Shown: in pieces, positions 45,762-56,087 of the stretch
Layout of the letters: each line of letters starts with the position of its first letter
How positions within the stretch are numbered: position 1 is the first letter of the stretch
From: Isoetes taiwanensis
Lineage: Eukaryota > Streptophyta > Lycopodiopsida > Isoetales > Isoetaceae
Assembly (NCBI GenBank): GCA_021234155.1
Contig: JAJEKV010000129.1
Location: 1,529,963-1,593,962 of the forward strand
DNA length: 64,000 bases
Reading direction: 5' to 3'
Program-made: the position numbers and the translations under genes
Notes under the pieces: generated by a model
Told to the model about the DNA's origin: nothing
The model's input: the letters and a program-made list of their open reading frames with translations, nothing else
Databases searched by the model: none

Positions 45762-46250
45762 TATTTTTACGTCATGCCACATTGGCAGCGTCCATGAGGA
45801 CAATCCTCAAGATAATGAACAACAAATATTTTTTGTGAACAAAGTGGTCCAAGAGCTACTCGTGTCCCAAAACTCAACTTGAAATGAACTAACATAAGTA
45901 TATTATCAATTTTTAAATGAACTATGGACCAGTAATGGGCAGGTACAGATATCGTTTTTGATTTTTTTTAACCACGTCTTTTGCTCTTTTTACAAGTTTA
46001 TTTTTGCATTGGTTTCACATCCTTATAAGCTTTCATAATGTGATTTTTTGGAGGACAACCTAGAGTCATATGTAGCAATGCTATCCATTTGTATAAATTC
46101 CCTAAAATTGAAAATAGAAATAAAAGTCAAAACATCAAATTCAAACTCAACAAACATTTTTCTAGGATGTGAACTACTTATATGCCAAATTTGAACTCAA
46201 AATTAATTTCCTTCTCAAAGTTGTTGTTTTTATATCACAACTGCTTCCTA

Positions 46251-46268
46251 GGAACCAGTACTGGTTCC
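46251..46268. repeat. 18-bp perfect palindrome
   Basis: GGAACCAGTACTGGTTCC is its own complement. Function unknown. Confidence 0.85.
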
Positions 46269-46803
46269 CAGAAGGCAGAAGACAGTTTTGGCCCTGTCAT
46301 GTTTGAATTGGTCTATCTTCCTTCACAGAGTTCCAATTGAGATGTGGTTTTTTGTGCCTTGCTCTATATCTCGTGTAGAAAAATAATATTATAACAAAAA
46401 AAATCAAAAAATTCTTTTCATCAAGACAGTTTTACTTTGTGTGAATATGAAGCTTTTGGTACTTGACCCCTTTGGGTTTGCTAGAGCATAACTCACAAGA
46501 ATGGGAGCTGATACATTTTTGTATATTTTTTATGTGAAGCATGACTGCCATATATGAATTTCTAGAAAGGGTTTGGCTAGCTTTTGCATTATTGATTTTA
46601 TATGATTTTTTTTGTGAACCTTCAAAATGCCCTTTAATGGTCCATCATGGGAACAGGTCTAGTGTTAAGAGCTCGTATGAAATGCTGGATTCCAAAACAT
46701 TCTCATAGGCAATTAAGTCAAGAAAATTTTCAATCACTAAAATTATCCATAGGGCAAAATTAATCTTACGCGGCTTGCCCGTCCTTGCATCATGAACCCC
46801 TTC

Positions 46804-46829
46804 AAAAAAAAAAAAAAAAAAAAAAAAAA
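46804..46829. repeat. Poly(A) run
   Basis: About 25 A residues, followed 20 bp later by a poly(T) run at 46847-46859, so the two could form a weak foldback. The nearby LINE-c tail is a different, pentanucleotide repeat. Confidence 0.9.
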
Positions 46830-46854
46830 GAATTCATGGAAACAATTTTTTTTT

Positions 46855-48075
46855 TTTTTGAAGAAATGTGTTATCAATATATTAAAAGAATGGTAATGTT
46901 ACAAAGCAAGTAATGTAATGTAATGTAATATTATTATCACGCCCACTTTGGACCTTGAAAGACCATGGAGCGGCAAATACACAATATTCATAGTTTCAAA
47001 GATTAGTGAAGCGGTGTGCTTTCTACAGCTTTAAAATAGTGACCAAGCAGCAAAGGGTCCTTATCAAGTAATGTCAGAAAATCATTAGCCTGTATACAGA
47101 ACCTGTTTCTAATCTCTTCATAAGCTGAACAGTGTAAAAACACATGGGCTTCATCTTCGATCAACTTCTGTTCACACACCAAGCAATACCTCTCTTCTTT
47201 TGGAACATTGTACCATCTGCCCGTTTCCACATGCAGCCTATGGGAGCTTGTCCGGTATTTTGCTATGGACTGCTTCAAGAATCTCGAAATTTGTGCTTTC
47301 AGGTACGTTTGTTCCGAATAGACCAACAACGGGTTTACTTCCGAAATGTATGTGATCATGTGTGATCCTTTGGTTGCCCATAATTTTTCCACAACACGCG
47401 TCTGTAATAGATCTCGGGCCCCAAGCTCGAAGATCAGGCCAATCTTGCGGACTTATTCCCCAACGTTGCCCATTTTAGCAAATTTTGATACCATCGAGGA
47501 AGTAGATTGCGACATAGCTATCTTGGATAGGCGCCCATCCGTCGCCGCGGGCGAATCGTTGACAAAGGTTATTGCCTGATAGAGAGCTTCCGCTTCCAAA
47601 GGAAGCATGCCTGCCTCTGCTAGTATAATTGCAAATGGAATCTGCTGTTTAACCCCCAATTCCTCACGGAGAAATACTTTCAACACTATTTCAATCTGCG
47701 ACCAGTGATGTGCTGAGATGCACGGCCCCCATATAGGTGATCCATAAAGGATAACGGTTTGCACTAATGTTTTGAATAAGATTTTCTTTAGCCCCCAGTC
47801 ATTGAGAGAAGCTTTATGACATCTAGTTAACATACCGTTAGAGGGTTTGCAGTCTCACCTTGATAATCTAGCAGCTTTCTGTGATGCTAGACACATGAAA
47901 GTCAATTTAGCCAAATCTAAAGTGATGATCTTTGGGACGACTCACAGGCCTGTATTCAGGTATAAAGGTGATATTCTAGAAATAGTGGATTGTTACAAAT
48001 ATTTAGGATTAGAGTTTTCTTCTAAATATTCCTGGAAAGAATGTGTCAGAAAACGGATAGCAGGTGGCAAAGCAA
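46855..48075 (-). mobile_element. LINE-c with inverted 5' segment
   Basis: 46855-47834 reads on the minus strand: GLKKILFKTLVQTVILYGSP and AIILAEAGMLPLEAEALYQA (47453-47833), then the C-terminal knuckle HRLHVETGRWYNVP, CLVCEQKL, HVFLHCSAY (47003-47392). It ends in a GGTCTTTCAAGGTCC stem and a (TTACA)n tail at about 46908-46930. 47835-48075 reads on the plus strand and encodes the part that should come just before it (HLDNLAAFCDARHMKVNLAK, YKYLGLEFSSKYSWKE, RIAGGKA). This head-to-head order is that of a twin-priming inversion. The copy is 5'-truncated inside the reverse transcriptase. Confidence 0.8.
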
Positions 48076-49625
48076 GGAAGGAGAACTGCCCCAAAGAGAC
48101 AGCGATACCTCGACACTCCACAACAAACTCACGTAAAAACGCGAACTCTTTCACTGTACAACCGACCATCACCATCTACAACACCTAAGAAGTCCCGCCA
48201 AATGGCAAACTTCCGCTCTACTAATCCCCGAACACCGTAAAGCTTTGAAATAGCTTGTACCGAAGTCGAGGAATCGAGAGGCCGCAGGGCGAATCCCCCC
48301 GAAGATCCACAACCACCGCCGCCTAAATCAGCCACACCAACCAAGCCACGACAGATGCAAGGTTTGTCGCCGCAAGAGCGGCCAAGCACCGTGATACACA
48401 TGAAGCAAAGAATCGATGGCAAAATCTCATTTGAAACAGAGTCCCTAACCTAATCAAAAGTACCGCAAGTGAGGGCATAAAACCGCATAATGCTCCACGG
48501 CCTCACGATGAAGGCCACAACAAGGGCAGAGAGGGCTCACACCCGCCTAAACCGACTCACAAGGGCATTCACCCCGACATCTGTTGGGTGCACCACCGCC
48601 GTGAGAAGCACCCTAACCCGGTGGGGAAGTGAGCTCCATGTCCACGCCCAAACCGAAGCGCCATCGAACCGGAAGCTGCAGAGACCACTTGCCTCAAGGG
48701 GGTGTGTCATGAATAGCCAAACCGGTAACAAGACCGCAGACAAAACAAGAAGACACAACATCCGGATGAACCTTCCAAACCTGCACCACCACATCATCCC
48801 GAGGGACTATAGGTAGGTGTAGCGGAATACTCCCCCGCCACTTGTTCCCGTGATAGCCCGGCCATCGCCCTCGTGCAAAAGCGAGCTCGAAGAACTCCCC
48901 CACGGCTAAGGCCGACCACCCCAATACCAATCCTCCAAGGTGAGCACAACACAGCTTCTCCAACGGGCCTCAGCGTCCGAAGCATGCACGGTGGCGCCCA
49001 AGGGCAAGTGCGCAGGGGGTAGAGGAACCCACAAGAAAGGAGAGGAGTGGTGATAAACTGAGGCATAATCTAGCTGGAAGAGCACACGCACATGATCCCA
49101 AGCCCGCAACACCCCCCCAGAGAAAAGGGGATGCATGTGGGAAAGGCCGGAGACCATACAACAGTGCCTAGGGCAACTCCACATCCACAGACGGCTTCCC
49201 AAATGCCACACAATGGCGAAGAGACTGCAACAACAGTGCTGCACGAGGAGAAGATGCCCCATCCTGCAGAATGCTCCAAACAAACTTGGAGACCAACACC
49301 TTACTATGCAGTGCCAAATCCAGAATGGCCGAGCCCCCATCTTCCCAGGGGCGGAGACACTTCCACCAAGCCACTTTAACAACCGCCCCTTCATCATCCC
49401 CGCCCCACACAAAATTTCGAACAATCTTATCCAAAGCCTGTATCTTACCCTCAGGAGCTAACATCACAGATGCTGTATACATAGAGTGCTACAAAGTACT
49501 GACTTGGCAATAGTGATCCTACCTGCCATGGACAACTTGCTACCCTTCCACCAATTCAGGTGTTTCTGCAACCCCTGCAAAATCTCATCCCACACCCTCC
49601 CCATGGTCCTTGCTTGCAAAAATTA
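48076..49625 (-). mobile_element. L1-type plant LINE, decayed 3' half
   Basis: The minus strand holds the post-RT part of a plant L1 LINE: KLSMAGRITIAKS (about 49500-49545), DKIVRNFVWGGDDEGAVVKV and WWKCLRPWEDGGSAILDLAL (49168-49482), and the zf-RVT end LCPCCGLHREAVEHYAVLCP at about 48470-48530. Frame shifts separate the pieces. It is unusually GC-rich for the window. LINE-c abuts it at 48075, so LINE-c may have inserted into it. Confidence 0.75.
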
Positions 49626-50845
49626 TAATTGAAGTGCAATTATCATTTACATGCTACAAGAGGCAATTCATATGCGCTCTTTTTATCTGCACATAGTTAT
49701 TGCTTCAATTATTTTCTATGCATTCTTACTTTTCAATGGAACTAATGTTTTATTATTGCAGTTATTCAAAACCGCTTGAATAATTTGCAACAAATATGTT
49801 TGATCCAAAGTCGGATTGAACATACTAGTGTAATTCCCTTTGAATTGTATAACCTCAAAGTATCTTAAGAGTCAATTTTCATCTAGGTTTTGATGCCACA
49901 TTATTACGACTTGTCGTGCCCCCTACTGGTCTGTGATCCGTAACAGACAGAGTTTTTGTTAGCCTCTAACTTGGATAACACTCCATTATGTAGTAGTAAT
50001 CTAACTACTCTTTCTAGCAATAAAATCCCATTCCTTGATAGCTAGCTATCATTTACAAGCATAAAATTCTTGACGCTCGCACATGAAATTAATGCCTTTC
50101 GGAGTACCATGACTTATCGAGAAACCTCGTTCCCTAATCCAAGTCAATTAGTCCTGATGCTATAGAAATTGGAATTTCCACAATATGATTCTAGCCGCTA
50201 GGTGGATTTTCCCAAGATCCATTAGGACTAGATACCTCTACTGTATCCTACTTCGAGATGAGTTCGGACTTGTCCCCTTTCTCAAACATCCCAAATGTTT
50301 AATTTTCATTTGATTATTTTGGCCAATTTGCTTTATTTCTTAGTTCATATACAGTATCCACTAATGACCCTGTCGATTAGTACATAATGGCTAAAGAACT
50401 GAGACCCCTTAAATTTCTAACATAATAGCTGGGGGGGGGGGACATTCAAAGCAACCAATGGCAACTTACAATATTGGGGCCATAGATGTCAGGTTCCGTT
50501 CGAGGCTTATGACTGCCAGCTTATTTACATGGAGGGCATCGTTTTTTCCTTTCAACAGGTACTTGCCATTTGTTCTTCAAAGGAAATTTCTGCACCACAT
50601 TGGTTTTATCCCACACAGGTCTAACTTCTCAATATGTAGATTGTTCAAATTATAGAATCATTAGTAGTAGATGCTGAAGTTCGTTGATTCTGTTACATGT
50701 TCTGTGCTTTGTGTAAATAACAGACTTGTACTCACGTACTCACTCATGCATTCTGTGGTTTGTGCAAAAACAGGCTTGTACGCATTTGACTCCATTCCTT
50801 TATGCAAAAAGTGCATCCACAAGAGATATTACGGATCTGATCAGA
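49626..50845. other. Intergenic, no gene seen
   Basis: AT-rich. A G11 homopolymer sits at 50431-50441. No family motif on either strand. Confidence 0.5.
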
Positions 50846-52008
50846 ATAGAATAGAATAGAATAGATCCACGAAGACTAATTGGCCTATGGGATCCAAACA
50901 AAAAAGAGAGCAGCAAGCATATTACTGTCAAGATTAAAAAAACCCCCCGCCTCGATGTAGTAGTAATAAGTATGCTGGTACACTGTACAATTGTATAGGC
51001 AATTCAATACTGTCTCGGAGGACACAACTGAGTCCGTGCATCCATAACCTCTTGGAAGTATGACCCCAACAAGCCCATGGATGCCATATTCAATAACTCA
51101 TGCAACGGCTGGCCAGTCACTAGTAACCAAACATACCGCACTCGGATATGGGCAAACGTTGGGCAAATCTGGAGGGCATGACATTCATCTTTAATGGCGC
51201 CCTAGTGGCAACATTGACAAAACCTCTCCTCCCGTGCTTCCCGAGTCCAACCCCTGTCTCAATGCAGAGACGATGTGCACCCGTGCAAATGGAAGCTATA
51301 AGTCTGCGTTTCTTCATGGGCAAATGGGTGTACAAGTACTGTGTGGGCCTCTCGTGAGCCTAGGATTGACTTGTTGCTGATAGTGTACCAGCTTAATGTG
51401 CGTCAGAGCATCTGCATCCCAGAGTTTGCGAAGGAAAGTAGCATCTAGGTACAACTTTAGTGCATTGTGATCCTTCTTTGTCCGTACCTGTATGCATCTG
51501 TTTGTCTGTACACCCCAACGTGAGAACCACTGAGCTCGCTTGTCCTTCCAGCAGGCTTTGAGGCACTGGGGACCCATTGCTACGATAAAACAAGGTTGGG
51601 CAAACGTGTATCACCCATAACGACCACCTTTTGGAAGTATATAATATGGCGTTCCAATGCAGCCCCTTGAAGGGGTAGACTATGGAACTGTGGACTTTAC
51701 CCCAAGGGCTCGTGCCAAGAAGGCATTCTGCACCTATTCGAGATAATTCCAGGTGGTGAGGGATATCACTGGACCCCACACTTCTGCCCCATACAAGAGG
51801 ACCGACTTGACCGAGGACCACTTGACCAAGGCCCTAAACAAGTGTGATTGGTGGCCCCAGGCATACAATTCTACCTTGTGGCTATTGTTCTGCATGGCAT
51901 ATAGTATTTTCCAACCCGCCGTGACACGCAACCTGATGGCAGCATCCCAGTGGGTGGTAGTGGTATTGTAATTATTGTATGGAAATTGGTGCTCTTTTGA
52001 TTTAACCA
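50846..52008 (-). mobile_element. LINE-d copy, minus strand, 5'-truncated
   Basis: Starts (3' end) with a (GAATA)n tail at 50846-50867, then a decayed 3' UTR. The C-terminal part reads KKRRLIASICTGAHRLCIET and, one frame over, RFCQCCH...GAIKDECHALQICPTF (51120-51335). Further upstream it reads SVLLYGAEVWGPVISLTTWN (51734-51800) and the AAIRLRVTAG region near 51930. Several frame shifts. Same family as 52930-53520 and 63628-63925. Confidence 0.8.
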
Positions 52009-52929
52009 TATGCTATCATCTGAACGTTGTACAGGGCACTCTAGATGCATGATGATTTACAAGCATCTTTGAACATAATAAAATAGTTGATCTAGAAATC
52101 AGGTTTCACATTGTTATTTCCTCAAAATATTATATTGGATGACAAGTTTGTTGCAAAGATATCTTAACTTATTGCAAGCTACACCATTTTGGTGGCGGAC
52201 TAGCAATAAACATGAGACTATCCTCAAGGAGCTTCAAAAATGGTTGATGCAGTTGCTACCGACTGCACAAGATTATTACTAAAGCCTGGGTTGGGGATAT
52301 CTGCTTACTTTCAATAATTTCTTTTTGCTGCTTCAATAACTCCAACTCCACGTCAAGATTTGAAATCGTCAAAACTTTAATCGTCGAGCCCAAAGTTTAG
52401 TTAAATGGTAAAGAGTAGCCATTAATTTATAACACGAGGAAGCATAATGACAAATTTAGAAACGCTCAAAAGTGACGTAAATTGTGTCCTTTTTTTTATA
52501 TATATTAGCTACTCTCTCTGATATCTAACTTCTAAAAGTTACATTTGTTAAATTACTTCTCTATCTCTACTTACTAGCTTAACTGAAGTTCTGAGCTAAC
52601 CAAACCAAAATGAATTTTTGAGCAGGTCAGACTACAATTCATGTTATTTCTCTACCTTTGCTTTTGCTTTGTGTACTTGATTTATCTGCATGCGCGAAAC
52701 ATGGGAAGTTTCTCATGAATTATCGAATCTTGCTAGCTACATAGATCATTGAATTGAATATTGGGTTGTATTTGTCAAGAATGACATAGGCTACTCACAT
52801 TAGATACAATGAGTAGTTTTTAATCAGGTTGAATAGACAGGTTGCAGATCATTGAGCTAGAGGAGAAGACCAAAAAACAATAACTGGACGAACAGATACC
52901 CATCAACAAGAGCGATAGCCAACAAAGAT
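52009..52929. other. Intergenic, no gene seen
   Basis: AT-rich DNA between two oppositely oriented LINE-d copies. No coding signal. Confidence 0.5.
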
Positions 52930-53520
52930 CTTGCTGCAGGCCATGCACGCGGTTAGCCCGGGGCTCGCAGCTTTACCTGTGTTCCCAGCTGCCCCTGAAA
53001 AAGCGCAGACTCATTGCCTCCATTCGCACAGGTGCCCACCATCTTCGCATCGAGACGGGCAGGTGGATTGAGGAGCCCCGCCAGGACAGGCTCTGTCAGT
53101 GTTGTCAAACGGGTGCCATTGAGGATGAGTCTCACACTTTCCAGAGTTGCTCAGCATTCAGTCAGATCTGGGCCAGATACGCTCCCGTAGTACGGCCGGA
53201 CTTGCCCCTACATTTGTTGATGAACACACCGGCCAAGATCGTGCTCGAGGTCGCATACATTGTGAGGTACTAGATCTGAGCTCACCTTTTTCCCCGCCGC
53301 TGCCCGCTCAACGATCAGCACTACGGGTGCGGTGCATGAGTGTATATATTTCTGTGTTTTTGCATTTTCTATATTAGAACAGTTTTCGGCCAGGTTCTTC
53401 GCCCGCGTTTTCCCTCTAAAACCCTTGGCGGGGTTTTTAATCCAGGGTAGTAATCCGGCACGCGCTTTTGTATTGGGTCCTATAGACCGATTGGTCTCCG
53501 TGGACGATAAAAATACCTTC
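52930..53520 (+). mobile_element. LINE-d 3' end, plus strand
   Basis: One frame reads LKKRRLIASIRTGAHHLRIE, then TGRWIEEPRQDRLCQCCQTG and AIEDESHTFQSCSAF to a stop after ALEVAYIVRY-like sequence near 53272. The knuckle is Cys-x2-Cys, His, Cys. The 3' UTR (53273-53520) ends with ATAGACCGATTGGTCTCCGT and GGACGATAAAAATA. The tail here is CCTTCCTT-rich rather than (TATTC)n. Confidence 0.8.
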
Positions 53521-53989
53521 CTTCCTTCCTCCCTCCCAGCCAAAAAGAAAAAAACAAAAAGGGGGCAAAAAAATGATGAACAAAATTGAATTAAAGGTAC
53601 ATATATTTTTTAATTCTTATATTATACATATTTATATTATGATGATAGGCAATAAGAGTTTGTAATTGTCAAATCTTCATAATAATACTTAAATCATCGC
53701 TTTAAACTATCACAATTCATTTACAATTGTCACTAGGAATTGAAATTTTATATTCAGGGAGAAGAAAACAATTCACCATCAGCAATGAAGAACCAGTCAG
53801 CCCTGTCATTTCATGATTCGTCACGATCCAAATACCCATTAGTGTCGTCCATGCTCGTTAATAAAGGTGCTAACAAAATGGTAGAACTCCTAAAAGTTGG
53901 GTTTGCTAGCAAAAACACGCCCTGCAATGCACACGCGATAACTCCATTGGGTAAAACCACTTTCTTCTGCAAAGGCCATATGCCTATTT
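53521..53989. other. Flank with A-rich stretch, no gene seen
   Basis: 53540-53600 is A-rich. 53740-53997 is open on the plus strand but has no family likeness; the opposite strand may hold further decayed sequence of the transposase described next. Confidence 0.4.
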
Positions 53990-54385
53990 GGTATTAGTGA
54001 AAGAATCTCTTACATACCATATTAAAGTAGTCGAATCTTTCTTTGAAGGCTCCATCCAGTGCCTCTCAAGCATGTACTTTAGCGTCTCTCAAGCATGTAC
54101 TTTTTGGAATGCAATCTTAAAAGGAGCAGAGCATGCAATATCAAGTGGTTGTAGTTTATATGAACTACATAAAGGTGAATCCCCACTTCTTCGGCAATGA
54201 GAATCACATCATTGTCAACATGGCTACCATGGCCATCCAGAATGATGAGGCATGGATTGGAGGGATCCACACCACCAAATACATTTATTTTAAAGTGAAT
54301 CAGCCAACATTTAAGGGGCTTAGTTGTCATTGAAACTCGATCTTGCAGTTTGCCTTGCTCCTCTTTCACAACCATTGGTGCAACA
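53990..54385 (-). pseudogene. pogo-like DDE transposase remnant
   Basis: The minus strand reads NPCLIILDGHGSHVDNDVIL (about 54190-54260), the second catalytic Asp region of the DDE_1 (pogo/Tigger) family. One frame over it reads LQPLDIACSAPFKIAFQKVH (about 54100-54160), the usual next block. The frame shift between them, stops, and a short duplication of AAGTACATGCTTGAGAG (54064-54107) show decay. Upstream sequence at 54440-54740 is open on the same strand but unassigned. Confidence 0.7.
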
Positions 54386-55918
54386 TATCCTTAGCCGCTT
54401 TCCTTTCAAAATATAATAATTCGAAAATCTATCCTTCTGCATTTCATCAAGTTAAAATTGTGACCCACTCACTATTTTGCATCACCACTTCCTGCATGTT
54501 TCTTGCACACCAAGACATTCCGTATTTTAAATGCAGCCTTTTCCCTTTTGTTATGGCTTTGAGTATGTGATGATATTGTCTTTTTTTAAGTCTCTCACTA
54601 ATGTTAGGTTCATTAGAACAATATATCACTTCTCTTATTGGTTCTATGCGCATATCTTCTACCATTTTATAAAGCTGACAAAAAGAATTGTTGCAAGGTA
54701 TGAATTTAAATTGAATTTCAATATACAATGCAACCAAGCTAGCCTCCTACTTTAGATGTGTAAGTAAAACCAACTACCTTAAGAATTAATTCCAACATAA
54801 ACGATTCCATCATGTTTGGAATGGCAACAACCATACTCAGCCATCTCATCCTCATCTTTGTCTTGATAATTACATCGTCCCCCGAATCATTTCTAGATTA
54901 GTACTCCATGCCACCATTTGTGGAGATTTATAATTATGAAAGAATTTGAGAGTTGTGATCCTTCATTGATGCTTTTATTACTTTGTCGATTGAATTCTCC
55001 AAATTGTTGTACTTGGACAACAAAATTTTTGGCTAATACTCTACAAAGTTAATGAGTTCCACCTCGCCCAAACAAGCTGACTACAAGGTCATTGACATAA
55101 TACATATACGGTCATCATGCAAGTATAAAATAGCAGGCTATCAGGCATGGTGTCCTTGTCAAACACCAATGTTATGCATAATGCATCGTATGTTTGGAAT
55201 CTGGAATATGAACTGCACCTTTAAAGAATGCAGCTATAAAGTCCAAAAGCATTCAACTTTTATCCAAGCCGGAATATGAATGCGCTTTTAAAGGAATGCA
55301 ATTATAATGTCGAAAAGGATCCAACTTTGACTAGTTTTAATTTTAACATAATGCGAAGAGGGGGTTCACTTTTCGTGAGAGCCCATTACTTACAGATAAT
55401 TGGGCTCACCCCCCTTAACTGGCGAACCCAACTTCGACACTTACAGCTCGTTTATCACCCTCCCACAGCTAGTTTATCACCCTCCATATCTAGATTATCA
55501 CCTTTCAGAGATGAATTATCATATCCCATCCTAATTATCTCTATTTGAGCCTGAATCCATGGCTGATCAGACCGAGCAGTTGCCAGTTTCAGCCTCTCAC
55601 GGGTCTACAACGGATAATCCAAATCATCTGCATCAACAAACCTAGCGGCTAAGATCTAATATGGTAAAGTGAAGCTTGCTTTCCCCCTCAACGATTGACA
55701 TTGAAGCTATGAGCTTTTGGTTAAGATGAATTACAGTATTATTAAGATCAAACATATTCATGGAAGAATATAAATTACTAGAGTTTAGATTTTATATCGT
55801 TCAAGCCATAGGCACTTTGTATCTTGGAAATTTATATGCATACTTGAATGAAGCCTGGAATAAAAGCCTAGAATGTTTGACAATGGCTTTGTGCTAACAC
55901 AATGATAGGGCATATTAT
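54386..55918. other. Intergenic, possibly decayed remainder of the pogo-like element
   Basis: No clear motif. GAATGCAGCTATAAAGTC and GAATGCAATTATAATGTC near 55210 and 55290 form an imperfect direct repeat of about 80 bp. GTTTATCACCCTCC repeats at 55447 and 55470. Confidence 0.4.
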
Positions 55919-55926
55919 TTGGTGCC

Positions 55927-56087
55927 ATATTCATATTCATATTCATATTCATATTCATATTCATATTCATATTCATATTCATATTCATATTCATATTCAT
56001 ATTCATATTCATATTCATATTCATATTCATATTCATATTCATAATCATAATCATAATCATACTCATACTCATACTCATATTCATATA
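55927..56087. repeat. (ATTCAT)n hexanucleotide array
   Basis: About 19 near-perfect units, degrading to ATAATC and ATACTC variants at the right end. Reads as His-Ile or Met-Asn repeats in frame, which are not genes. Confidence 0.97.

Larger units (their letters stand above)
41361..46800. other. Long AT-rich intergenic region, no gene recognised
   Basis: Both strands have only short frames. It holds a (GATA)n run at 45719-45761, the 18-bp palindrome at 46251-46268 and scattered CCATGGACCAGAACTGG-like words near 44010 and 46255. The composition suggests old, decayed repeats, but I cannot assign a family. Confidence 0.5.
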
